The notes beneath the pieces are model-generated. The model made no database searches and was not told the origin of the DNA. It saw only the letters and a list, made by a program, of their open reading frames with translations. A DNA stretch of 64,000 nt from positions 1-64,000 of the forward strand of contig NZ_JONK01000001.1 of NCBI RefSeq assembly GCF_000711885.1. Reading direction: 5' to 3'. Source of the DNA: Chromobacterium haemolyticum DSM 19808. GTDB taxonomy: Bacteria > Pseudomonadota > Gammaproteobacteria > Burkholderiales > Chromobacteriaceae. Below, in pieces: positions 33,075 through 42,085 of this stretch. Each line of letters begins with the position of its first letter. The first letter of the stretch is position 1. The translations under genes and the position numbers were made by a program.

Positions 33075-33782
33075 ATGGGGCAGATGACGAGGGGAGCCTC
33101 CGCCAAGAAGCCGCTGGACGTAGTGCCCAGCCATAATGCGGACATCATCTTGCCCAAGCAGGCCGGTAAAATGCCCTTGGCCAGCCAGGCGGTGATCGTC
33201 ATCGGCTCTTCCACCGGGGGCACGGAGGCCTTGCGCACCTTGCTGACCGCGCTGCCGCCCTCGATGCCACCCATTCTGATCACTCAGCACATGCCGGAAA
33301 TGTTCACCCATTCCTTCGCCACGCGCTTAAACACCTTGTGCAAGTTGACGGTGAAAGAGGCGGAAGACAATGAACGGCTGCAAAACGGCACCGTCTATAT
33401 CGCGCCGGGCCATTCCCACCTGCTGATCAAGCCCGCGCCCACCATAGGCTACGCCATCGGCCTGCATGCCGGACCGCCGGTCAACCGGCACCGGCCGTCA
33501 GTGGACGTGCTGTTCCGCTCCGCCGCCAATCTGGTGGGCAAGAACTGCATCGGCGTCATCCTGACCGGAATGGGCCGGGACGGCGCCAGCGGCATGCTGG
33601 AGCTCAAGCAGGCAGGCGCCTGGAATATTGCCCAGGACGAAGCCAGCTGCGTCGTGTTCGGCATGCCCAAGGAAGCCATCGCCATGGGCGGCGCGCATGA
33701 GGTGCTGGCCTTGGAGAGCATCGCCACGCGCCTGTCGGTGCTGGCCTCGCAAAAGCAACACCAAGCCGGCGGGTCGGCTTAA
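33075..33782 (+). CDS. CheB-type methylesterase domain protein without receiver domain
   Basis: The protein corresponds to the catalytic domain of CheB, which demethylates or deamidates glutamate residues of chemoreceptors. The catalytic triad is visible: S45 in GSSTGG, H72 in QHMP and D169 in GMGRDG. The 235-residue length lacks the usual N-terminal receiver domain; only a 35-residue unrelated leader precedes the esterase domain. It stands directly upstream (22 bp) of the flagellar sigma-54 response regulator, so it may belong to the flagellar regulon. Without a receiver it cannot be activated by CheA in the usual way. Confidence 0.88.
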   Translation: MGQMTRGASAKKPLDVVPSHNADIILPKQAGKMPLASQAVIVIGSSTGGTEALRTLLTALPPSMPPILITQHMPEMFTHSFATRLNTLCKLTVKEAEDNERLQNGTVYIAPGHSHLLIKPAPTIGYAIGLHAGPPVNRHRPSVDVLFRSAANLVGKNCIGVILTGMGRDGASGMLELKQAGAWNIAQDEASCVVFGMPKEAIAMGGAHEVLALESIATRLSVLASQKQHQAGGSA

Positions 33783-33804
33783 CCCTCTGATAGAACAAGA
33801 AAAT

Positions 33805-35181
33805 ATGAAGTATCTCCCTATTTTGGTGGTGGAAGACGACGCCGATTTGCGCGAAGCCATCGTTGACACTTTGAGCCTGGCCGGCTACCCCACATTGGAG
33901 GCCGGCGACGGCGCCGCGGCCCTGGCCAGATTGAAAGAAGCGCCGGTGGGATTGATCGTATCCGACGCCCAAATGGCGCCGATGGACGGCTACACGCTGT
34001 TCGAGGAGGCGAAAAAGCGTTACCCCGGCGTGCCTTTCATTTTGATGACCGCATACGGCGTGATTGAAAGGGCGATTGAATTGCTGCGCGCGGGCGCCGC
34101 GCATTACCTGCTCAAGCCGTTCGAGCCGGCCAGTTTGATCGCCGAAGTGGAAAAGCACCTGCTGCGCATGCCTAGCGAAGCGAGCGGCGAAGTGGTGGCC
34201 GAGTCCGCCGCGATGCGACAACTGTTCGCGCTGGCCGGACGTGTGGCCGGCAGCGACGTCAGCGTGATGATTTCCGGCCCCAGCGGCGTAGGCAAGGAGG
34301 TGCTGGCGCGTTACATTCACCGGCACTCCAAGCGTTGCGAAGGGCCTTTCGTTGCGGTCAACTGCGCGGCCATTCCGGAGAACCTGCTGGAGTCCACCTT
34401 GTTCGGCCATGAGCGCGGCGCCTTCACCGGCGCGGCGCAGGCCTTGCCGGGGAAGTTCGAGCAGGCCCAGGGCGGCACCATTTTGCTGGACGAAGTCACC
34501 GAGATGCCGCTGTCGCTGCAGGCCAAATTGCTGCGGGTGCTGCAGGAGCGGGAAGTGGAGCGGGTCGGCGGCACGCGAACCTTGAAGCTGGATATCCGCG
34601 TGTTGGCCACTTCCAACCGCGACCTGCAAGCCGCGGTGGATGCGGGCCAATTCCGCGAGGATCTGTATTTTCGCCTGAACGTGTTTCCGATGCGCATCCC
34701 CGCGCTGGCCGAGCGCCGCGACGATATTCTGCCTCTGGCACGAATCATGCTTAAAAAGTACGCAGAGGCCGCCGGAAGAAGCAATCTGATCCTGTCCGAG
34801 GATGCGGAACGTCATTTGACGGCCTATAGTTGGGAGGGTAACATCCGCGAACTGGAGAATGTGGTGCAGCGGGCGGTCATTCTTGCCGCCGGGGCGGAAA
34901 TTTTTGCCGCCGACCTGCTGCTGGATCACGATTCCGTCGCGGCTCAGGTTACCCGGACAGCGTCTGAAAAAGACAATTCCGTGTCGGATGAAACCGACAT
35001 GAAAACGCTAGAGAAACGCCATATTCTGGAAACCTTGACCGCGGTGGGCGGCGTCAAGAAGCTGGCCGCGGAAAAACTGGGCATCAGCGAGCGCACTTTG
35101 CGCTATAAATTGCAGCGTTACCGTGATGAAGACGCTGCCGACGGATGTCAGGAGGTTCCAGATGGAAATGGCTTGGAGTAA
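33805..35181 (+). CDS. Sigma-54-dependent flagellar response regulator (FlrC/FleR type)
   Basis: The 458-residue protein has a receiver domain (1-120) with phospho-acceptor D54 (VSDAQM), a sigma-54 AAA+ domain with Walker A GPSGVGKE at 158-165 and the sigma-54-contacting loop GAFTGA at 205-210, and a C-terminal Fis-type helix-turn-helix (KLAAEKLGISERTLRYKLQRY). An intact receiver aspartate points to FlrC/FleR rather than FleQ. fliE starts 2 bp after its stop. The sigma-54 promoter in front of fliK is a likely target. No FlrB/FleS kinase gene is adjacent, which is unusual for this regulator. Confidence 0.88.
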   Translation: MKYLPILVVEDDADLREAIVDTLSLAGYPTLEAGDGAAALARLKEAPVGLIVSDAQMAPMDGYTLFEEAKKRYPGVPFILMTAYGVIERAIELLRAGAAHYLLKPFEPASLIAEVEKHLLRMPSEASGEVVAESAAMRQLFALAGRVAGSDVSVMISGPSGVGKEVLARYIHRHSKRCEGPFVAVNCAAIPENLLESTLFGHERGAFTGAAQALPGKFEQAQGGTILLDEVTEMPLSLQAKLLRVLQEREVERVGGTRTLKLDIRVLATSNRDLQAAVDAGQFREDLYFRLNVFPMRIPALAERRDDILPLARIMLKKYAEAAGRSNLILSEDAERHLTAYSWEGNIRELENVVQRAVILAAGAEIFAADLLLDHDSVAAQVTRTASEKDNSVSDETDMKTLEKRHILETLTAVGGVKKLAAEKLGISERTLRYKLQRYRDEDAADGCQEVPDGNGLE

Positions 35182-35183
35182 CC

Positions 35184-35504
35184 ATGTCAGTGCCAAATAT
35201 CGATCAACTGTTGGGCGAGCTGCGCACCGCCTCGGCCCTGGCCGCGGGCAAGCCCGCCGCTACGGCCCCGGAAGCGTCCCAGGTGGACTTCTCCGCTGTG
35301 CTAAAGTCCACCTTGGAGCAGGTGAACTCGGCGCAGCAGACTTCGCAGGAGATGCAGAAGCAATTTGAATTGGGTGACGAGGGGGTCAACCTGCAGGACG
35401 TGATGGTGTCGCTGCAGAAAGCCAGCCTGTCGTTCCAGACCATGGTTCAGGCGCGCAACAAGCTGGTCACCGCCTATCAGGAAATCATGAATACCCAAGT
35501 CTAG
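35184..35504 (+). CDS. fliE: Flagellar hook-basal body protein FliE
   Basis: FliE is the small adaptor between the MS ring and the proximal rod. From the ATG at 35184 it is 106 residues, with the family C-terminal half VDFSAVLKSTLEQVNSAQQTS and VNLQDVMVSLQKASLSFQTMVQARNKLVTAYQEIMNTQV. The start directly after the upstream stop suggests translational coupling with the regulator gene. Confidence 0.94.
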   Translation: MSVPNIDQLLGELRTASALAAGKPAATAPEASQVDFSAVLKSTLEQVNSAQQTSQEMQKQFELGDEGVNLQDVMVSLQKASLSFQTMVQARNKLVTAYQEIMNTQV

Positions 35505-35557
35505 CGCTGCCGGACCCGACCAGCCGGCGGCGGTGGGCTCGAACCTAAAACCACTGT

Positions 35558-37300
35558 ATGGCTGACCTGGCAGAAGAAAACGCTACGCCCGTTTGGCGAA
35601 GCCGCATGAATGAAGCGTCCGATCGCTTCAAAGCGCTTCCCAACAATAAAAAAGTCCTGTTCCTCGCGGCGGTGGCCGCTATTTTCGCCGTCATCGTGGG
35701 CGCGGTGGTGTTGAACCGCACGCCCAGCTATAAAATCCTGTTCTCCAATATCTCCGACCGCGACGGCGGCCAAGTGGCCGCTTCGCTGCAGCAGATGAAC
35801 GTGCCGTACCAACTGGGCGAGGGCGGCACCATCTCCGTGCCCTCGGACAAGGTTTACGACGCGCGCTTGAAGCTGGCGGCGCAAGGCTTGCCCAAGGCCG
35901 GCGGCGTCGGTTTCGAACTGATGGACAATCAGAAGTTCGGCATCAGTCAGTTTGCCGAGCAAGTCAACTATCAGCGCGCGATTGAGGGCGAGCTGGCGCG
36001 CACCATTGAGGCAGTGGGTTCGGTGGAGAGCGCGCGCGTTCATATCGCCATCCCCAAGCAAAGCGTATTCGTCCGCGAGCAGCAGCAACCGACGGCTTCG
36101 GTGATGTTGACCCTGTTCCGCGGCCGCTTGCTTGACGCCGGGCAGATCGCCGGCATTCTGCACTTGGTGTCCAGTTCGGTGCCCAATCTGCCGGTCAAGA
36201 ACGTCACAATCGTCGATCAGGACGGCAATCTCCTATCCAAGCAGAGCGGCCCGGATGAGAACTCTGGTCTGGATCAGCGACAGCTGGGTTACGTGCGCCA
36301 GATCGAAGAAGGCTACGTCAAGCGCATTGAGGATATCCTGGAGCCCATTTTCGGAAAGGGCAACTCGCGCGCTCAAGTTACCGCCAGCGTCGATTTCGCC
36401 GAGGTGGAGCAGACCTCGGAAACCTTCAAGCCCAATTCCAGCCCCAATCCATCCGCTACCCGCAGCCAGCAGATCAGCGAAAAGCTGAATAACGGCGCGG
36501 CGCTGCCGTCCGGGGTGCCGGGAGCCTTGTCCAATCAGCCCCCGTCGGCCGCTTCCGCGCCGATCACGCTGCCGCCGGGCGCCGCGCCCGGCACGGCCAC
36601 GCTGTCCGGGCAGACCATGGGCGCGTCCGGCGCCTTGCAACGCGACATCACCACCAATTACGAAGTCGACAAAACCATACAGCACACCAAGATGCCGCAG
36701 GGCGGCGTCAAGCGTCTGTCCGCAGCCGTGGTGGTCAACTACCGGCGCATGCCGGACAAGAACGGCGAGATGAAGCCGACGCCGCTGACTCCGCAGGAGG
36801 TTCAGCAGATCAATAATCTGGTCAAGGAGGCGATGGGCTTCAACACCCAGCGCGGCGACACCCTGAACGTGGTCAACGCCGCCTTCGCAGACGCCGAAGT
36901 ACCGGCGACGTTGCAGGAAAAAGTCACAGACTACGTGACCAGCAACGGCTCCAGCCTGATCAAGTATGGCCTGCTGACCATTGCCGTGCTTTACCTGCTG
37001 TTCGGCGTGGTGCGCCCCATCATGCGCGACCTGGTCAAGCCGCCGGCCCCAGCCAAGGGCAGCGAAGAAGAGGCCGCGGCGCAGGCCGCCGCGGCGGGCG
37101 GCCGCCTGTTGGGCGTAGCCGGAGAAGAGGGCGAAGAAGGCGCGGCCGGTCACTCCGGCGGCGCCGCAGGCGGCGGCGATCCGCGCGAAGCGCAGATGCG
37201 GCAATACACCACCAATCTGGAAGCGGTGCGTGAAATGGTGAAATCCGATCCGCGCATGGCCGCTCAGATCATCAAGGAATGGATAAGCGCCGATGAGTGA
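35558..37300 (+). CDS. fliF: Flagellar MS-ring protein FliF
   Basis: FliF forms the MS ring in the inner membrane, the platform of rotor and export gate. The 580-residue protein has two membrane helices (about 32-52 and 470-490), the YscJ-like ring-building motifs in the first third (YKILFSNISDRDGGQVAASLQQMNVPY), a Pro/Ser/Ala-rich central linker (about 305-350), and a C-terminal tail that binds FliG. An acidic/Gly/Ala-rich low-complexity stretch precedes the last segment. The ATG overlaps nothing and lies 53 bp after fliE; the 3' end overlaps fliG by 8 bp. Confidence 0.96.
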   Translation: MADLAEENATPVWRSRMNEASDRFKALPNNKKVLFLAAVAAIFAVIVGAVVLNRTPSYKILFSNISDRDGGQVAASLQQMNVPYQLGEGGTISVPSDKVYDARLKLAAQGLPKAGGVGFELMDNQKFGISQFAEQVNYQRAIEGELARTIEAVGSVESARVHIAIPKQSVFVREQQQPTASVMLTLFRGRLLDAGQIAGILHLVSSSVPNLPVKNVTIVDQDGNLLSKQSGPDENSGLDQRQLGYVRQIEEGYVKRIEDILEPIFGKGNSRAQVTASVDFAEVEQTSETFKPNSSPNPSATRSQQISEKLNNGAALPSGVPGALSNQPPSAASAPITLPPGAAPGTATLSGQTMGASGALQRDITTNYEVDKTIQHTKMPQGGVKRLSAAVVVNYRRMPDKNGEMKPTPLTPQEVQQINNLVKEAMGFNTQRGDTLNVVNAAFADAEVPATLQEKVTDYVTSNGSSLIKYGLLTIAVLYLLFGVVRPIMRDLVKPPAPAKGSEEEAAAQAAAAGGRLLGVAGEEGEEGAAGHSGGAAGGGDPREAQMRQYTTNLEAVREMVKSDPRMAAQIIKEWISADE

Positions 37301-38291
37301 GAACGGAGTGCGCAAGAGCGCGGTGTTGCTGTTCAGCCTGGGTCAGGCGGAAGCCGTCGAGGTGTTTAAATACCTTGGCCCCAAGGAAGTGCAGAAGATT
37401 TCGCTGGCGATGGCGGCGATCAATAATCTGAGCTACGAGCAGATTGACGAGGTGGTCAGCGAATTCAAGGGCGAGTGCGCGGCGCGCGCCAGCATCGGCG
37501 CGTCCGACGAATACTTGCGCAATGTGCTGATCGAGGCGCTGGGGCCGGACAAGGCGGCCAACCTGCTGGACAAGATCATGCAGGGCAACGATCACAGCGG
37601 GATCGAAAGTCTGAAGTGGATGGATCCTTCTTCCGCCGCCGACTTGATCCGCAACGAACACCCGCAGATCATCGCCACCATTCTGGTGCATCTGGAGCCG
37701 GATCTGTCCAGCTCCATCCTGTCCTACTTCCCGGAACGGATGCGCAACGAAGTGCTGATCCGCACCGCCACGCTGGAAGGCGTGCAACCGCAGGCGCTGC
37801 GCGAGTTGAACGATGTGTTGACCCAGCTCTTGTCCGGCTCCGACCGCATCAAGAAGAGCGCGGCCGGCGGCATTGGCCTGACCGCGGAAATTCTCAACTT
37901 CATGGGGTCCAACGTGGAAGCCGCGGCGCTCAACTATATCCGCGAATACGATCCGGAGCTGGCGCAGCGCATTCAGGACAAGATGTTCGTGTTCGAGAAC
38001 ATCCTGGAAATCGACGACCGTTCGATCCAGACCATTCTGCGCGAAGTGCAATCCGATTCCCTGGTAATCGCGCTCAAGGGCACCAGCGCCGAGCTCAAGG
38101 ACAAGATTTTCCGCAATATGTCGCAGCGCGCCGCGGAAATGCTGCGCGACGATCTGGAGTCCAAGGGGCCGGTCAAACTGTCCGAAGTGGAGGCCGAGCA
38201 GAAGGAGATTCTCAAGGTGGTGCGCAAGCTCGCCGACGACGGCCAGATCGTGCTAGGCAGCAAGGGCGGTGATGAAGGTCTCGTCGAGTAA
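37293..38291 (+). CDS. fliG: Flagellar motor switch protein FliG
   Basis: FliG is the C-ring subunit that interacts with MotA to generate torque. The 332-residue protein carries the N-terminal FliF-binding domain, the middle domain with the EHPQIIATILVHL motif, and the C-terminal torque helix with charged residues (ILREVQSDSLVIALKGTSAELKDKIFRNMSQRAAEMLRDDLE). Length and all domains are normal. It overlaps fliF by 8 bp and fliH by about 20 bp. Confidence 0.97.
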   Translation: MSENGVRKSAVLLFSLGQAEAVEVFKYLGPKEVQKISLAMAAINNLSYEQIDEVVSEFKGECAARASIGASDEYLRNVLIEALGPDKAANLLDKIMQGNDHSGIESLKWMDPSSAADLIRNEHPQIIATILVHLEPDLSSSILSYFPERMRNEVLIRTATLEGVQPQALRELNDVLTQLLSGSDRIKKSAAGGIGLTAEILNFMGSNVEAAALNYIREYDPELAQRIQDKMFVFENILEIDDRSIQTILREVQSDSLVIALKGTSAELKDKIFRNMSQRAAEMLRDDLESKGPVKLSEVEAEQKEILKVVRKLADDGQIVLGSKGGDEGLVE

Positions 38292-39102
38292 TCCCATCAT
38301 TCCCGGCGAAGAGTTGGAGGGCTGGAGCAGTTGGAGCCCCAACGCGCTGGACGGCCTGACCCAGAGGCTGACGCCGGTGCAGCTGATGGAGCTGGCGCAG
38401 CAGCGTCGCCGTCAACAGGAGCAGGCGCAGGCCGAGTCCGCCGTCGAGTCCGCTTCGGCCGGGGCGGAGGAGGTTGCCGACGCCGCGGACGGCGAGCGCG
38501 CGGTGAGCGGCTATCCCACCGCTGCCGAACTGGAGGCCATCCATCAGGAAGCCTGGCAGTCCGGCCATGAGGCTGGGCAGGAAGCCGGCCGCGCGGCCGG
38601 TTACCAAGAAGGCTTGACAGCCGGGAGAGAGCAGGGCTTGGCCGAGGTGCGCGCAGAGCAGGAGGCTCGCTTCGCCGAGGCCTGGCAGCCCTTGCAGCAG
38701 TTGGCGAAAGGGCTGGCGCAACAGATTTCGCGTTTTGAAACTGAATTGTCCGCGGATTGGCTGGCCTTGGCGTTGGAGCTCGCCAGCCAACTGAGCCATG
38801 GGCTGGCGCGGCAGAACCCCTTGCTGATTCAGGAGCTGCTCCGCGAGGCGTTGGAGGACTTGCCGGCCACGCTGGCGCAGGCGCGTTTGCGTCTGAACCC
38901 GGCGGATCTGGAGGTGGCGCGAGAGTTTCTGGCGCAGGAAACGCCGGAAACCCAGTGGCAATGGATTGAAGACCCCGAGGTGGAGCGCGGCGGCTGCGTG
39001 ATAGACACCGCCGCGCTGCGGTTGGATCTGACCATGAGCACCCGTATTGCCGCCATGCGCAAAGCGCTGGGAATGGACGATGAGCCACCCGCAGCTGATT
39101 GA
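38272..39102 (+). CDS. fliH: Flagellar assembly protein FliH
   Basis: FliH is the negative regulator and stalk of the FliI export ATPase. The 276-residue protein contains the typical glycine-repeat region with GxxxG spacing ([19 protein letters not shown], about 100-125), an Ala/Glu/Gln-rich coiled coil before it, and the C-terminal FliI-binding domain. The ATG at 38272 lies inside the end of fliG; a GTG one codon upstream is an alternative. Confidence 0.92.
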   Translation: MKVSSSNPIIPGEELEGWSSWSPNALDGLTQRLTPVQLMELAQQRRRQQEQAQAESAVESASAGAEEVADAADGERAVSGYPTAAELEAIHQEAWQSGHEAGQEAGRAAGYQEGLTAGREQGLAEVRAEQEARFAEAWQPLQQLAKGLAQQISRFETELSADWLALALELASQLSHGLARQNPLLIQELLREALEDLPATLAQARLRLNPADLEVAREFLAQETPETQWQWIEDPEVERGGCVIDTAALRLDLTMSTRIAAMRKALGMDDEPPAAD

Positions 39103-40477
39103 GCGCCAACGCGCATGGCTGCGCGACTGCGCGGACAGCGCGCGCGCCGCCAAGCTGTGGCAGCCCTGCGGCAAGCTGGTTCGCGTTACCGGCATGGTGA
39201 TGGAGGCTGTGGGCCTCAAGCTGCCGGTGGGCAGCGCATGCCAGGTGGCCTTGGCGGACCGGAAGCTTGTGGAGGCCGAGGTGGTGGGCTTTTCCGGCGA
39301 CAAAGTGTTCCTGATGCCATTGAGCAACGTCCACGGCCTGTTGCCGGGCACGCCGGTGATGCCGCTGACGCCGCGGCACCCGCCGCAATTCGGCAAGACC
39401 CAAGCCCAGGCCGCCACCGACGGCGCGTCCGGCCGCATGGTGCCGGTGGGGCTCAGCCTGCTGGGCAGGGTGTTGGATTCGCTGGGGCGGCCGCTGGACG
39501 GCAAAGGCCCCATCCATCCGGATGCCTGGTTCCCGTTGCACAGCCAACCGATGAACCCGCTGGACCGATCGCCGGTGCGCGATGTGCTGGATGTCGGCGT
39601 GCGCGCCATCAACGGTTTGTTGACGGTGGGGCGGGGTCAGCGCCTGGGTCTGTTCGCCGGCTCCGGCGTGGGCAAGTCGGTGTTGCTGGGCATGATGGCC
39701 CGCTTCACCAAGGCGGATGTGGTGGTGGTGGGCTTGGTTGGCGAGCGCGGCCGCGAGGTTAAGGACTTCATCGAAAACATCCTCGGCGACGAAGGCATCG
39801 CCCGCTCGGTGGTGGTTGCCGCGCCGGCGGACATGCCGCCGCTGATGCGCCTGCACGGGGCGGCCTACGCCACGGCGCTGGCTGAATACTTCCGCGCTCA
39901 AGGCCTGGACGTGTTGCTGCTGATGGATTCGGTGACCCGCTATGCGATGGCGCAGCGCGAGATCGCGCTGGCCATTGGTGAGCCGCCGGTGACCAAGGGC
40001 TATCCGCCGTCGGTGTTCGCGCGCCTGCCGCAATTGATTGAGCGCGCCGGCAACGCCGCGGAGGGCGGCGGTTCCATCACGGGCTTTTATACGGTGCTGT
40101 CTGAAGGCGACGATCAGCAGGATCCGATCGCCGATTCCGCGCGCGCCATTCTGGACGGCCACTTTGTGCTGTCGCGAGAACTGGCCGAGTCTGGCCACTA
40201 TCCTGCCATCGACATTGAGCAATCCATCAGCCGGGTTATGGTGGATGTGGTGCCTCAAGCGCAGATGGCCCTGGCTCGGCAATTCAAGCAGCTGTATTCC
40301 CGCTATCAACGTAACCGCGACCTGATCAGCGTCGGCGCCTACGTGCCAGGCTCGGATCCGGTGCTGGACGACGCAATGCGGCGTCAGCTGCCCATGGTCG
40401 GTTTTTTGACCCAGCCGATGCATGAGTCGCAGGATTTCTCTTCCAGCTGCGAACAATTGCAGGGCGTGTTGTCCTGA
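39080..40477 (+). CDS. fliI: Flagellum-specific export ATP synthase FliI
   Basis: FliI is the hexameric ATPase of the flagellar type III export apparatus. From the ATG at 39080 it has 465 residues, with Walker A in [15 protein letters not shown] (about 190-203), the [13 protein letters not shown] block and the [21 protein letters not shown] block characteristic of FliI/SctN. The start overlaps the fliH end by 23 bp. Confidence 0.96.
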   Translation: MSHPQLIERQRAWLRDCADSARAAKLWQPCGKLVRVTGMVMEAVGLKLPVGSACQVALADRKLVEAEVVGFSGDKVFLMPLSNVHGLLPGTPVMPLTPRHPPQFGKTQAQAATDGASGRMVPVGLSLLGRVLDSLGRPLDGKGPIHPDAWFPLHSQPMNPLDRSPVRDVLDVGVRAINGLLTVGRGQRLGLFAGSGVGKSVLLGMMARFTKADVVVVGLVGERGREVKDFIENILGDEGIARSVVVAAPADMPPLMRLHGAAYATALAEYFRAQGLDVLLLMDSVTRYAMAQREIALAIGEPPVTKGYPPSVFARLPQLIERAGNAAEGGGSITGFYTVLSEGDDQQDPIADSARAILDGHFVLSRELAESGHYPAIDIEQSISRVMVDVVPQAQMALARQFKQLYSRYQRNRDLISVGAYVPGSDPVLDDAMRRQLPMVGFLTQPMHESQDFSSSCEQLQGVLS

Positions 40478-40486
40478 GGCTGAGGC

Positions 40487-40936
40487 GTGGCGGAAAGCAA
40501 ATACCTGTTGTTGATTCGCTTGGCCGACGACAAGCAGAAAGCGGCGGCCGAGCGCATGCGGCTGGCGCAAAGCCGGCTGGCGGAGGCCCGTTCGCGCCAG
40601 GAGCAGCTGGACGCTTTTCGCGGTGAGTACCGGCAACGGCTGACCAGTCGCGGCGCGCAGGGCATCAGTGCTTTGCAATATCAGGATTTCCAGCGTTTTC
40701 TCGCTCGGCTGGACGAGGCCATGGTGCAGCAGCAGGGAGATGTGGAGCGCTGCACTCAGCGCTTCTTGCTGGAGCGCCAGGCCTGGCAGCATGAATACAA
40801 GAAGCTCAAGGCCTATGAAAAGCTGTTGCAGCGCGAGCAAGAGCGCGCCGCCGTGCGCGAGGCGCGGGTGCAGCAGAAGGTCAGCGATGAATTCGCCACC
40901 CGGCGGTTTTGGGACAGTACCCACGGCGAGGAGTAA
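40487..40936 (+). CDS. fliJ: Flagellar export chaperone FliJ
   Basis: FliJ is the small coiled-coil stalk protein of the export ATPase. The 149-residue product from a GTG start is almost entirely charged heptad sequence (LADDKQKAAAERMRLAQSRLAEARSRQEQL...), as expected. It ends the first part of the flagellar block; the next gene is preceded by a sigma-54 promoter. Confidence 0.88.
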   Translation: MAESKYLLLIRLADDKQKAAAERMRLAQSRLAEARSRQEQLDAFRGEYRQRLTSRGAQGISALQYQDFQRFLARLDEAMVQQQGDVERCTQRFLLERQAWQHEYKKLKAYEKLLQREQERAAVREARVQQKVSDEFATRRFWDSTHGEE

Positions 40937-40987
40937 GAGCGTGTACAGCAGGCGGCAAACAGGCGCTAAGGGCCTGTCCAAGCTTCG

Positions 40988-41003
40988 TGGCACGCTAGTT
41001 GCT
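40988..41003 (+). promoter_or_regulatory. Sigma-54 promoter upstream of fliK
   Basis: TGGCACG (40988-40994), four bases, then TTGCT (40999-41003) is an exact match to the -24/-12 consensus with the strict spacing between GG and GC. It lies in the 101-bp fliJ-fliK gap, and a start near 41014 gives a short leader before the fliK ATG at 41038. With an FlrC-type activator at the head of the block, this should drive fliKLMNOPQR. Confidence 0.85.
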
Positions 41004-41037
41004 TTACTGTTTGCGTCTTACTTGTAGAGAGTCGGCC

Positions 41038-41979
41038 ATGACGACACCTGTGAACGCAGCCGCGGCCAATCCGGTCGGCGGCAAAGCCAATATGCCGGGG
41101 GGCAATCTGGCCACTGCCGGCGACACCGGCGCCGGCGATCTGTTCGCCAGCCTGCTGGGGCTGCAGATGAGCACCTTGGGCAGTTCCTTCTTGCCGGGCG
41201 CCAACGCCGATGCTTTGGCGGACGCAGGCCTTGACAAGGATAAGCCGGCCAAGAGCGAGGATGATCAGACTTCGGCGATGCCGTTGCCGGGGATGTCGCT
41301 GATGGGCGCCGCGCAGCAGCCCGTTCAGCAGCAGGCGACGACCTCGCCGCGGGCCAATGGCGATCTGCCAACCGGCGCCAAGCCCGTTGAACTCAAGCCC
41401 GACATCGCGGCGGCGCTGCCCGCTTCGCTAGCCAAAGCCCGCAATCTGTCGCTGCCGGCGCAGCAAAATTTGCCGGAAGACGGAAAAGTCTTGCCGCAGT
41501 TTTTGCCGCTTCAGGGGCATGAGCAGTTGGCGGCCAAGCCGGCTGCGCCCACGCCGGTGTTCACCGTGCAACAGTCGGTGACCGATCCCAACTGGGCCAA
41601 GGCCATGAGCGAGCAGGTGATGGGCATGGTCAGCCTCAAAGCCGACAAGGCGCAGATTCAGCTGAACCCGCCGCAATTGGGGCCGATCGAGGTGACGCTG
41701 AAGATGAACGGCAACGACCAGGCGCAGGTGTTGTTCGCGGCTGCGGTGCCGGCCACGCGCGAGGCGCTGGAAAACAATATGCATCGTCTGTCTTCCATGC
41801 TGGCCGCCGGCGGCATTCAGCTAACCGACGCGCAGGTGTCCAGCGGACAATCCGGACAGCAACAGCAGGCGTTCCAGCGCGGGCAATCGCAGCGCCAGAA
41901 CGAGAACGCCGAGCCCGAGCCGATGGATGCATTGAGCAGCATCAAGGCGGCTCGCGGCATTCTCAGCATTTTCGCCTGA
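41038..41979 (+). CDS. fliK: Flagellar hook-length control protein FliK
   Basis: FliK is the secreted molecular ruler that ends hook growth and switches export specificity. The 313-residue protein has a variable Ala/Pro/Gln-rich N-terminal two-thirds and the conserved Flg_hook C-terminal domain (ADKAQIQLNPPQLGPIEVTLKMNGNDQAQVLFAAAVPATREALENNMHRLSSMLAAGGIQLTDAQVSSG split over about 213-285). The start follows AGAGAGTCGGCC after the sigma-54 promoter. Confidence 0.9.
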   Translation: MTTPVNAAAANPVGGKANMPGGNLATAGDTGAGDLFASLLGLQMSTLGSSFLPGANADALADAGLDKDKPAKSEDDQTSAMPLPGMSLMGAAQQPVQQQATTSPRANGDLPTGAKPVELKPDIAAALPASLAKARNLSLPAQQNLPEDGKVLPQFLPLQGHEQLAAKPAAPTPVFTVQQSVTDPNWAKAMSEQVMGMVSLKADKAQIQLNPPQLGPIEVTLKMNGNDQAQVLFAAAVPATREALENNMHRLSSMLAAGGIQLTDAQVSSGQSGQQQQAFQRGQSQRQNENAEPEPMDALSSIKAARGILSIFA

Positions 41980-41996
41980 TCATTTGTGATAATCTC

Positions 41997-42078
41997 CCCT
42001 GTTCAATTTGCATCTAAAATTAGAAAATATAGTGAAGAAATCGTTTAAGATTTCACTATGAACACCCAGTGAACAGGG
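41997..42078 (+). repeat. AT-rich palindrome covering the fliL leader
   Basis: Outer arms CCCTGTTCA (41997-42005) and TGAACAGGG (42070-42078) are perfect, and inner arms ATAGTGAA (42029-42036) and TTCACTAT (42052-42059) are also perfect. The region is far more AT-rich than the flanking genes. The distal outer arm runs into GGGCAGG, the likely ribosome-binding site of fliL, so the structure could hide it. It has no coding capacity. Confidence 0.6.
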
Positions 42079-42085
42079 CAGGTAT

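Noticed and set aside
34736-34752. Near match to a sigma-54 promoter (TGGCACG-N4-ATGCT)
   Set aside because: It lies inside the coding region of the activator gene, has a mismatch in the -12 part and is about 430 bp from fliE; likely chance.
38297-40993. Open reading frame of 898 codons on the minus strand
   Set aside because: It lies wholly opposite fliH, fliI and fliJ, which are unmistakable. The His/Arg/Gln-rich translation is typical of the antisense frame of GC-rich genes.
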